Assembly (NCBI GenBank): GCA_021813335.1
Contig: JAKALC010000001.1
Location: 1 to 26,730, forward strand
Direction: 5' to 3'
From: a bacterium
Lineage (GTDB): Bacteria; Patescibacteriota; Minisyncoccia; Phycocordibacterales; SBAW01
DNA: 26,730 nt
In this document: in pieces, positions 22,001-26,730 of the stretch
Position numbering within the stretch: the first letter of the stretch is position 1
Layout: each line of letters opens with the position of its first letter
The notes under the pieces: generated by a model
Told to the model about the DNA's origin: nothing
Databases searched by the model: none
Seen by the model: the letters and a program-made list of their open reading frames with translations, nothing else
Position numbers and translations under genes: made by a program

Positions 22001-22191
22001 ATGATGGGCTTGATGCCCGCCTTGGTGCACTCCTTATAGAACTCGATAGCGCCGTAGAGATTGCCGCGGTCGGTGAGCGCGAGCGCCTCGCACCCCTGTG
22101 CTTTCGCGGCGGCAACGAGCTCCGGTATCTTCGGCAGAGCCGAAAGCAGGGAATAGTGAGAGTGAACATGGAGATGAGCGTATTTCGCCAT
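19003..22191 (-). CDS. dnaE: DNA polymerase III alpha subunit
   Basis: The replicative polymerase has 1062 residues from the ATG at 22191. The N-terminal PHP domain opens with HLHVHSHYSLL, but TDRGN replaces the metal-binding TDHGN and QEAFYL replaces the usual NDxHY. PHP metal binding, and so any PHP exonuclease, is probably lost. The polymerase core has the catalytic PDIDMDY aspartates and the third at LKFDFLG. Near residue ~935, QDSLF matches a beta-clamp-binding motif. The protein ends with an OB-fold domain; the tau-binding tail of E. coli DnaE is absent. An ATG at 22200 abuts the TATAGT box and would precede the transcription start, so 22191 is preferred. No dnaQ proofreading gene is in the window. 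Confidence 0.96.
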   Translation of the reverse strand: MAKYAHLHVHSHYSLLSALPKIPELVAAAKAQGCEALALTDRGNLYGAIEFYKECTKAGIKPIIGIDIPLDDSSRLVLLAESAEGYKNLLALVTESHLGEGGGAGVASLDLLARHTDGVIALVPSREGAVARALRAQDEKRAAAAIEKYRTIFGKDDVYLELSIHDEIEGHNETMTLLRELAAKEGVPLVAAQEAFYLLPEDRRAWRTMRAIDTRGPEEAGDIGADEEDFSLRSAARMEALFARDEAALGTTLEIADRCGLKLDLGNWIFPEIPLPKGSTYEAELRAAIEEGLKRRRIDDTPEVRERIEYEFKIITDKGYAPYFLVVSDLLRFARENGILTTTRGSAGGSLISYLTGITNVDPLFYKLPFERFLNPERPKAPDIDMDYADSRRDEVIEYARKKFGESHVAQIGTFGTMLARGVVRDVARALGFSYGIGDRIAREVPMGSQGFPMTIERALKESPELAKMYKHEEEAREIIDLGRKIEGCARHISVHAAGVVVSPRPLVEYTPLQKDPKGGKIITQYDMYSLTDEYGGVGLLKFDFLGIRNLSILAHAVELARKTRGVSIDIENVPLDDAKTFDMLARGETEGTFQLNGSGMTRYLKELRPSTIHDINAMVALFRPGPMEMIPAYIERKHNPALISYLDPRLKDILDRSYGIVTYQDDVLLIAVRLAGYSWLEADALRKAMGKKIPAEMEKQKEKLVAGFMGNGIDKNRAERLWKLIEPFAAYGFGKAHAASYGKVAYQTAYMKANFPVEYMSSILTAEAGDIDTIAVMVAECKRMGIPVLPPDINESFGDFTVLLAEGSGRSEEAAALAGSVERDSIRFGLYSIKNFGRGIADAIISERKAGGTFVSLSDFLRRITTQALNKKSLEALIQCGALDSLGERGAMLSGIERLLEYHRSASADTPQDSLFAGLGGADADDIRLPPSPPASIEDRLAWEKELLGLYVSGHPLDRVKDKLARRPMSISQMREKLRPGFTTVTGGIVSDIRVILTKGGDQMAFVKIADMDGSIEAVIFPKLFAQHKDLLKADSCIALKGRLSNRNGELSLVAEAVKAL

Positions 22192-22206
22192 ACGCCACAT
22201 ACTATA
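22192..22206 (-). promoter_or_regulatory. Promoter of dnaE, near-leaderless
   Basis: Minus-strand TATAGT (22206-22201) is followed by 9 nt and ATG 22191, predicting a leader of about 2-3 nt. Confidence 0.6.
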
Positions 22207-22231
22207 CCCGACGCGCGCGGCGAAACAGATA

Positions 22232-22266
22232 TTGACAGGGAGGCGGCAAAGCGTAGTCTGCGGGCA
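22232..22266 (+). promoter_or_regulatory. Promoter of the 22308 gene
   Basis: TTGACA (22232-22237), 16-bp spacer, TAGTCT (22254-22259). The start is near 22266 with a leader of about 42 nt ending in GGAGG (22295-22299), 8 nt before ATG 22308. Confidence 0.7.
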
Positions 22267-22307
22267 GCGGTTATTTCAACGATGTCGTTACCACGGAGGA
22301 TACGGCG

Positions 22308-22667
22308 ATGCGGAAATCGACGATGACGGCGCTGCGGCGTTTTCGGGCGAAAGTTTCGAAGCTCTGGCGAGCGTTCCGCTATGCCCTGGCACAGCTCGAT
22401 TTGTCGGAGGAGAGTCAGATCGAGTGGCACCGTGCCGAGCTTATGCGGCTCGATACCCGGTTCGTGATGCAAAATCTCTCGATGGAGCTTTCGATCCGCC
22501 GGGACAAGTTTTACGCGGCGGGCGGCGATCCGATGAGCCCCGAATGTCCCGATATTTTCGGTGTTCTGAAAGATTGGGGATTCGACCCGTTTCGGGACGC
22601 GAGGGTGAGGGGCCGGCCGTACCCTGTCGACCGGCCGGCGTCGGCCTCAAGGGAAGAACATTTCTGA
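22308..22667 (+). CDS. Small orphan protein, basic N-terminus
   Basis: I recognise no family. The 119-residue protein has a strongly basic, helical N-terminus (residues 1-26, many Arg/Lys), a helical middle (about 27-70) and a C-terminal part rich in Pro, Arg and Asp with no membrane segment. It may bind nucleic acid or the inner membrane surface, but this is only composition-based. A TTGACA-16-TAGTCT promoter, a GGAGG Shine-Dalgarno site at 8-nt spacing and a strong terminator downstream make a real gene likely. It shares its expression design with the orphan gene at 15504 and differs from the leaderless housekeeping genes. Confidence 0.65.
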   Translation: MRKSTMTALRRFRAKVSKLWRAFRYALAQLDLSEESQIEWHRAELMRLDTRFVMQNLSMELSIRRDKFYAAGGDPMSPECPDIFGVLKDWGFDPFRDARVRGRPYPVDRPASASREEHF

Positions 22668-22692
22668 CGTCGCGAGCAGGCGAGAAAGAGCA

Positions 22693-22726
22693 CGGGCGCT
22701 ATGCGGTACGCATAGCGCCCGTTTTT
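22693..22726 (+). terminator. Terminator of the 22308 gene
   Basis: A perfect 13-bp stem (22693-22705 with 22709-22721) with a GTA loop is followed by T5, which leads straight into palindrome copy 2. Confidence 0.9.
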
Positions 22727-22768
22727 ATCCCCAGAAAACAAGGTCGGACCTTGTTTTCTGGGGATAAC
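22722..22768. repeat. 47-nt palindromic repeat, copy 2
   Basis: Identical over 47 bases to 17566-17612: arms 22725-22745 and 22747-22767 around G22746. It lies between a terminator and the rnhB promoter. Confidence 0.95.
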
Positions 22769-22781
22769 TTCGGGATGGGAA

Positions 22782-22794
22782 TACAATGGGGTAA
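22782..22794 (+). promoter_or_regulatory. Leaderless promoter of rnhB
   Basis: TACAAT (22782-22787), exactly 6 nt (GGGGTA), then ATG at 22794. No clear -35 is present; the palindrome's right arm occupies that position. Confidence 0.65.
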
Positions 22795-23414
22795 TGCAGC
22801 ATACGACAGCGCGGAAGCGGCCCCGGCATACGGTCGGCATCGATGAGGCGGGGAGAGGCCCGCTGGCCGGACCTGTCGCGGTCGGTGTTGTCATCTTTCC
22901 CCCCGCATTCGACTGGCGGCTCCTGCGCGGCCTGCGCGACTCGAAACAGCTCAGCGCCGAGATGCGCGAAGTTTGGTACGCCCGGCTTCTCGTATTGGAA
23001 AGGGATCACGGCGTTCGCTTCGCGGTCTCGTTTTCTTCCGCGCGCACGATCGATCGCCGCGGCATCGTGCGCGCAGTCTCGGGAGGCATCGGGCGGGCGC
23101 TTGTACGGCTCGAAGCCGAGCCGAAGCGATGCGAGATTCTTCTCGACGGCGCTCTCGCGGCGCCCCCGCACTTCGCGCGGCAGCGGACCATCATCCGCGG
23201 CGACGAAAAGGAGAAGGCCATTATGCTCGCCTCCGTCGCCGCCAAGGTGCGCCGCGACCGGCATATGCGCCGCCTCGCCAAGCGCTTTCCGGGCTATGAA
23301 CTCGAAGTGCACAAGGGGTACGGCACCAAGGCGCATCGCGACGCTCTCAAGCGCCTCGGGCCGTGCGATATCCACCGCCGCACCTTCCTGCGCTCGCTTT
23401 CCTCGTGGACGTAG
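22794..23414 (+). CDS. rnhB: Ribonuclease HII
   Basis: RNase HII (206 residues) removes ribonucleotides embedded in DNA and RNA of RNA-DNA hybrids. The DEDD active site is complete: D17 and E18 in GIDEAGRGPLAGPV, D118 in LLDGA and D136 in RGDEKEKAIMLASVAAKVRRD. The HKGYGTKAH motif near 171-179 is also present. Length is typical for the family. The leaderless promoter supports the 22794 start. It is a single transcription unit ending at a GC-rich hairpin with a T tract. Confidence 0.96.
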   Translation: MQHTTARKRPRHTVGIDEAGRGPLAGPVAVGVVIFPPAFDWRLLRGLRDSKQLSAEMREVWYARLLVLERDHGVRFAVSFSSARTIDRRGIVRAVSGGIGRALVRLEAEPKRCEILLDGALAAPPHFARQRTIIRGDEKEKAIMLASVAAKVRRDRHMRRLAKRFPGYELEVHKGYGTKAHRDALKRLGPCDIHRRTFLRSLSSWT

Positions 23415-23415
23415 G

Positions 23416-23451
23416 GGGAGCCGCTCGGCCCCCCCCGGTGGCTTTTTTCTT
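23416..23451 (+). terminator. Terminator after rnhB
   Basis: AGCCGCTCGG can pair imperfectly with CCGGTGGCT across a C-rich loop, followed by TTTTTTCTT. Confidence 0.65.
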
Positions 23452-23458
23452 GTATCCG

Positions 23459-23474
23459 TGGTATCCTGTCCGTA
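23459..23474 (+). promoter_or_regulatory. Leaderless extended -10 promoter of rpmF
   Basis: TGGTATCCT (hexamer 23462-23467), exactly 6 nt (GTCCGT), ATG at 23474. Confidence 0.65.
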
Positions 23475-23719
23475 TGGTCGTACGCATGCGACATACGCGC
23501 GCTCACACCGCCAACAGGCGGAGCCATCACGCGCTGGAGAACCCGACGCTCGTCACCTGCGAGTGCGGGGCTTCGCGCCTGAAGCATCGGGCGTGCCCGT
23601 CGTGCGGACGCTACCGCGGACGCGTCATTGTCGACGTTGCGGCGAAAGCTGCGGCGAAGGCGGCCCGCCGCGCATCCCGCAGCCAAGAGGGCGAGGGAGC
23701 GAAAGAGGCAGCGCACTAG
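23474..23719 (+). CDS. rpmF: 50S ribosomal protein L32
   Basis: The 81-residue large-subunit protein has the L32 pattern. A basic N-terminus (RHTRAHTANRRSHH, in place of the usual KRKTSRSRRDMRRAHD) is followed by ALENPTLVTCECG and the zinc-ribbon cysteines CxC...CPSCGRYRGR. The tail is Ala/Lys-rich. The family usually starts with M-A-V-P; here the ATG at 23474 (MVVRMRHTRAH) fits the promoter exactly, whereas ATG 23486 and an upstream open frame to 23363 do not. It is monocistronic in appearance, separated from nusB by an AT-rich inverted-repeat relic. Confidence 0.93.
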   Translation: MVVRMRHTRAHTANRRSHHALENPTLVTCECGASRLKHRACPSCGRYRGRVIVDVAAKAAAKAARRASRSQEGEGAKEAAH

Positions 23720-23808
23720 CATTTAAGATTCAACATTCAAGAATTGCCGCGGATCCTCGCGCCTGCAAATCTTAAGTTTTAAGTCTTGAATCGTGTGCGG
23801 TCCGCGGG
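23720..23808. repeat. AT-rich inverted-repeat relic between rpmF and nusB
   Basis: Left block ATTTAAGATTCAACATTCAAG (23721-23740) and right block CTTAAGTTTTAAGTCTTGAATC are related in inverse orientation but diverged. CCGCGGA and TCCGCGG flank the centre symmetrically. The segment is far more AT-rich than its surroundings. No gene or clear promoter is seen in it. Confidence 0.5.
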
Positions 23809-23823
23809 TTCGGCAGTTCTTTT

Positions 23824-24759
23824 ATGGCTAACAGGCACCTTTCACGCTCGGTCGTACTCCAAACGCTCTTCGAGTGGGACTTCCGCACTCTGTCGCGGGA
23901 GGACGCTCGCGCGGCGCTTCTTCGCAACGCCGAAGAGTTCTCTCCGGGCGCGGGAGACTTGCCTTTTATGGAAGAGCTGCTCTCCGGCGTCATCGACCGC
24001 CGGGGGGACCTCGATCTCGTCATTGAAAAGGCCGCTCCCGAGTGGCCGCTGCCGCGCATCGCTCCCGTCGACCGCAACGTTCTGCGGCTCGGCCTCTTCG
24101 AGCTCCTGTTCGCCGACCGCAGCAAGGTGCCCGCCAAGGTCGCTCTCAACGAGGCCATAGAGCTCGGAAAGTCGTTCGGCGGCGACACGAGCGGCCGCTT
24201 CGTGAACGGCGTTCTTGGCGCCGTCTACAAGGAGCTCGGCGAGCCGGGCAAGGACGAGGTCAGCAAAAAGCGCAAGGAAGTCCCCTACGAAGAGATGCCC
24301 GTCGAGCGACTCGGGGGCGCGGTCGTCTACGCGCGGCACAAGGGCGAGCTTTATCTCGCGCTCGTTCACGACATCTTCGGACACTGGACCCTCTCCAAGG
24401 GCCATATCGAGGAGAACGAAGACGCCGAGGGGGGAACTGTCCGCGAGATAAAAGAAGAGATGGGCCTGCCCATCAAGATCATCGAGCCTTTGGGCGACAA
24501 CGAGTATGTCGCGAGCGAACCGAAAGTAGGCAAGAAGCGCAAGCACGTCATCTACTTCCTCGCCGAATCACCCTTCGCCGATATCAAGCTCGAAGAGACG
24601 AAAGGCGGCCTCGATGACGCGCGGTGGTTCAAGCTCCGCGACGCGCTCGACCTCAACTTTTATGAAGACATCCTCCCCATCATCGAAAAGGGGATTCAGA
24701 AATTAACCGGAACCCAAACGGGGTCTAAAGAGCGAGGAGCGGCGAAAGCCAAAAAATAG
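23824..24759 (+). CDS. nusB: NusB-NUDIX fusion protein
   Basis: This 311-residue frame joins two usually separate proteins without a stop. Residues 1-138 form a NusB antitermination domain (ANRHLSRSVVLQTLFEWDF opening, APVDRNVLRLGLFELLF and ALNEAIELGKSFGGDTSGRFVNGVLG closing), which binds boxA RNA with NusE to aid rRNA transcription. A charged linker (139-162) leads to a NUDIX hydrolase domain (163-290) with a perfect NUDIX box, G193-x5-E199-x7-R207-E208-I-K-E211-E212-M-G214-L. The WTLSKGHIEE context resembles Ap4A/ApnA hydrolases, so a nucleotide-alarmone or cap-like substrate is possible but unproven. The tail is Lys-rich. rnc follows 42 bases later, probably in the same operon. No promoter or Shine-Dalgarno site is obvious at 23824. 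Confidence 0.93.
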   Translation: MANRHLSRSVVLQTLFEWDFRTLSREDARAALLRNAEEFSPGAGDLPFMEELLSGVIDRRGDLDLVIEKAAPEWPLPRIAPVDRNVLRLGLFELLFADRSKVPAKVALNEAIELGKSFGGDTSGRFVNGVLGAVYKELGEPGKDEVSKKRKEVPYEEMPVERLGGAVVYARHKGELYLALVHDIFGHWTLSKGHIEENEDAEGGTVREIKEEMGLPIKIIEPLGDNEYVASEPKVGKKRKHVIYFLAESPFADIKLEETKGGLDDARWFKLRDALDLNFYEDILPIIEKGIQKLTGTQTGSKERGAAKAKK

Positions 24760-24801
24760 AACGCGACACCGATCGCTCCCGCCGATACCCCCAGACCATT
24801 C

Positions 24802-25494
24802 ATGGCAAAAGATACTGCGGAGTTCGCACAACAGCATAGTCTCATCTTCAACGACGAAACCCTTCTCAAGCGGGCCTTCACGCACCGCTCATACCTCAAC
24901 GAGCATCGCGACGAGACCGGCGGGCACAACGAGCGGCTTGAGTTCCTGGGCGACGCGGTACTCGAGCTTGCGTCGACGCGCTTTCTCTACGACAAGTTCC
25001 CGGAGCATCCGGAGGGCGACCTTACCGCGTACCGTGCGGCGCTCGTCAATGCCAACACGCTCTCCGATGTCGCCGCTTCGCTCGGTATGAACGAGTATCT
25101 CCGCCTCTCGAAGGGCGAGGCGAAGGACCAGGGCCGCGCGCGGCAGTATCTTCTCGCGAACGCTATCGAGGCCTTGATCGGCGCCGTATATCTCGACCAG
25201 GGGTACGATGCGGCGGAGCGCTTCATCGCGCAACATCTTTTCCCGAGGATCGACGAGATCATCAAGAATAAGCTGTGGCGGGACGCCAAATCGCTCCTCC
25301 AGGAAAAAGCGCAGGAGCTCGAAGGCGCGACCCCGGCTTACTCCGTGCTGCGCGAAACGGGGCCCGACCACGACAAGCGCTTCGTCATAAGTGTGAGCAT
25401 CCGCGGCGAGGCCGTGGCACAGGGCGAAGGCCGCTCAAAACAGGAGGCGGAACAGGACGCGGCGCGCAACGCTTTGGAAGCGAGGAAGTGGTGA
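24802..25494 (+). CDS. rnc: Ribonuclease III
   Basis: RNase III (230 residues) cleaves double-stranded RNA, including rRNA precursors. The endonuclease domain has the signature HNERLEFLGDAVLEL (E44, E47, D51). The later metal-site motif reads LLANAIEALIGAVYLD: E123 is kept, but the aspartate equivalent to E. coli D114 is N120. The double-stranded RNA-binding domain (about 160-228) ends with the typical GRSKQEAEQDAARNAL helix. It follows nusB-NUDIX by 42 bases, and both would act on rRNA synthesis, so an operon is likely. No Shine-Dalgarno site precedes ATG 24802. Confidence 0.96.
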   Translation: MAKDTAEFAQQHSLIFNDETLLKRAFTHRSYLNEHRDETGGHNERLEFLGDAVLELASTRFLYDKFPEHPEGDLTAYRAALVNANTLSDVAASLGMNEYLRLSKGEAKDQGRARQYLLANAIEALIGAVYLDQGYDAAERFIAQHLFPRIDEIIKNKLWRDAKSLLQEKAQELEGATPAYSVLRETGPDHDKRFVISVSIRGEAVAQGEGRSKQEAEQDAARNALEARKW

Positions 25495-25517
25495 CCGTCC
25501 TGCCCGGGGCGCTTTTT

Positions 25518-25533
25518 TGTTACAATATATAAA
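25518..25533 (+). promoter_or_regulatory. Leaderless extended -10 promoter of smc
   Basis: TGTTACAAT (hexamer 25521-25526), exactly 6 nt (ATATAA), ATG at 25533. The T6 run at 25513-25518 just upstream may also be the U tract of a weak rnc terminator. Confidence 0.7.
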
Positions 25534-26730
25534 TGCGTTTGAAATCGATAGAACTGTCGGGGTTCAAGTCATTTGCCAAAAAAACGGAACTGAAATTCGA
25601 CTCCGCAATAACCGCCATCGTGGGACCGAACGGCTCGGGCAAGTCGAACATCGCCGAGTCGTTCCGCTTCGTCTTGGGCGAACAATCGATGAAGTCGATG
25701 CGCGGCCGGCGCGGCGAAGATATGATATGGAACGGCTCCTCCGTAGCGCCGCGCGCCGGCCGCGCCTCCGTGCGGCTCGTCCTCGACAATGCCGACCGCG
25801 CCCTTTCCCTCGACTTCGACGAGGTCGCCTTCGAGCGCACGGTAGCGCGCGACGGCATCAACGAGTACCGCCTCAACGGAAGTCCGGTGCGCCTGCGCGA
25901 CATCGCGGAACATCTCGCCCACGCCAATATCGGAGCGTCGGGGCATCACATCATCTCCCAGGGCGAAGCGGACCGAATCCTCTCGGCCTCGTCGCGCGAC
26001 CGCCGCGAAATGATCGAGGACGCGCTCGGTCTCACCGCGTTTCTCTATAAGCGCGAGGACGCCGAAAAAAAACTTGAGAAAGCGGCGGAAAATATCCGCG
26101 AGGTGGAAGCGCTGCGCCGCGAACTCTCTCCGCATCTCAAATTCCTGACGGGGCAGATCAAGAAGATAGAAGAAGGCGAAGCGCTTCGCGCGCGGCTTGC
26201 CGAGGCCTACGCCGAGTACTTTACGCGCGAACAGGCGTATCTCACCGCCGAAGGTAAACGTCTTGCGGGCGAGAGCGAGGCCCCGGCCGCCGAAGGGCGC
26301 GAGCTCGAGCATCGCATCGCACGCCTTAAGGCCGAACTCGGGAAGAAGGGGCGAGGCGACGCGGCATCGCACGAGCTCGTGCGGCTTGAAAAAGAGAGCA
26401 CCGCGGCGCGCGAGAAGCGGGAGTCGCTGACGCGCGATATCGGCCGGCTTGAGGGAGAACTTGCGGCCCGCGAACGCCTCTCCCGGGCGGCGTCCGCGCG
26501 TTCGATCCCCGCGCACGAGGCGGCGTCCTTTGCGGAAGAACTCGCGAAGGCGCTCGAGGGCGCTCTCGAGCTGGATCTGCAGGCCTTGCGCGAACTTCTC
26601 CGTTCGCTCGCGCACCGCGCCCGAGAATTCGCGGCGCGGGTGGCGCATACCGCGGAAAGCCCCGAGAAAGACTCCGCCAGGGATCTCGCCGCACGCAAGG
26701 AATCGCTCGAGCGCGAGCTCGACCTCGGTG
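25533..26730 (+). CDS. smc: Chromosome segregation protein SMC, N-terminal part (partial at the right edge)
   Basis: The frame is open from ATG 25533 to the end of the window (399 codons). SMC is the ATPase of bacterial condensin, which compacts and separates chromosomes. The N-terminal half-ATPase is clear: MRLKSIELSGFKSFAKKTEL, Walker A GPNGSGKSN (about 32-40), SMKSMRGRRGEDMIWNGS and the IISQGEADRIL motif (about 142-152). From about residue 170 the sequence becomes a Glu/Arg/Ala-rich coiled coil. Walker B and the signature motif lie beyond the window. rnc next to smc is a common bacterial arrangement. Confidence 0.95.
   Translation, partial: MRLKSIELSGFKSFAKKTELKFDSAITAIVGPNGSGKSNIAESFRFVLGEQSMKSMRGRRGEDMIWNGSSVAPRAGRASVRLVLDNADRALSLDFDEVAFERTVARDGINEYRLNGSPVRLRDIAEHLAHANIGASGHHIISQGEADRILSASSRDRREMIEDALGLTAFLYKREDAEKKLEKAAENIREVEALRRELSPHLKFLTGQIKKIEEGEALRARLAEAYAEYFTREQAYLTAEGKRLAGESEAPAAEGRELEHRIARLKAELGKKGRGDAASHELVRLEKESTAAREKRESLTRDIGRLEGELAARERLSRAASARSIPAHEAASFAEELAKALEGALELDLQALRELLRSLAHRAREFAARVAHTAESPEKDSARDLAARKESLERELDLG

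Noticed and set aside
22192..22200. ATG 22200 as the dnaE start
   Set aside because: It directly abuts the TATAGT hexamer and lies before the predicted transcription start; the family N-terminus fits 22191.
20275..22326. 683-codon plus-strand ORF opposite dnaE
   Set aside because: It is a shadow of dnaE in a GC-rich genome: Arg/Glu/Leu-rich, no domain, and dnaE is fully intact on the other strand.
17566..22768. The two 47-nt palindromes as attachment sites bounding an integrated element
   Set aside because: The DNA between them holds core genes (thrS, dnaE), with no integrase, transposase or phage gene, so a dispersed repeat is the better reading.
1..26730. UGA recoding as in Gracilibacteria/SR1
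   Set aside because: UGA ends the aldolase, pheT, rnc and 22308 frames at family-consistent positions, and no in-frame UGA interrupts any conserved domain.

Overview
The window is a dense, GC-rich stretch of bacterial chromosome. It looks like a member of the Candidate Phyla Radiation (Patescibacteria), probably a Parcubacteria/Paceibacteria-type lineage. This placement is inferred from shortened housekeeping proteins (PheS, PheT, ThrS, EF-Ts, RF1), very short intergenic gaps, almost no Shine-Dalgarno sites and the style of the surface proteins. No 16S rRNA is present to confirm it. UGA is used as a stop (aldolase, pheT, rnc, the 22308 gene), so the standard bacterial code applies rather than the UGA-glycine code of some CPR lineages.

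Layout. 1-5450 is a plus-strand housekeeping run: the 3' end of a class II aldolase gene, rplY (L25), a coiled-coil lytic transglycosylase, rpmE (L31), prfA, rpsB and tsf. 5525-6019 holds a small membrane protein and tRNA-Thr(UGU). 6126-8106, on the minus strand, holds a thioredoxin-fold membrane protein and a processive GT2 glycosyltransferase. 8149-13420 holds pheS-pheT, gyrB and a small four-helix membrane protein. 13482-17514 is a cell-surface region: a secreted Pro/Ala-linker protein, a candidate structured RNA, a sortase, an orphan membrane protein and a long YVTG-repeat surface protein with an IPYTG sortase-like motif. 17633-22191, minus strand, holds thrS and dnaE. 22308-26730 holds an orphan gene, rnhB, rpmF, a NusB-NUDIX fusion, rnc and the 5' end of smc.

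The strongest window-wide signal is promoter architecture. At least eight genes have a -10 hexamer, often extended (TGnTATNNT), followed by exactly 6 nt and then the ATG. The start codon should therefore be the first transcribed base (leaderless mRNA). Six more genes have 7-10 nt and hence leaders of about 0-5 nt. By contrast, the two genes with the clearest Shine-Dalgarno sites (15504, 22308) have TTGACA -35 boxes, real 5' leaders and no recognisable family.

Other points of note are a symmetric divergent promoter driving a probable structured RNA (14246-14550), a NusB-NUDIX fusion, three synthetase subunits stripped to their catalytic and anticodon cores, a 47-nt palindromic repeat present twice next to terminators, and a palindromic insertion inside gyrB.
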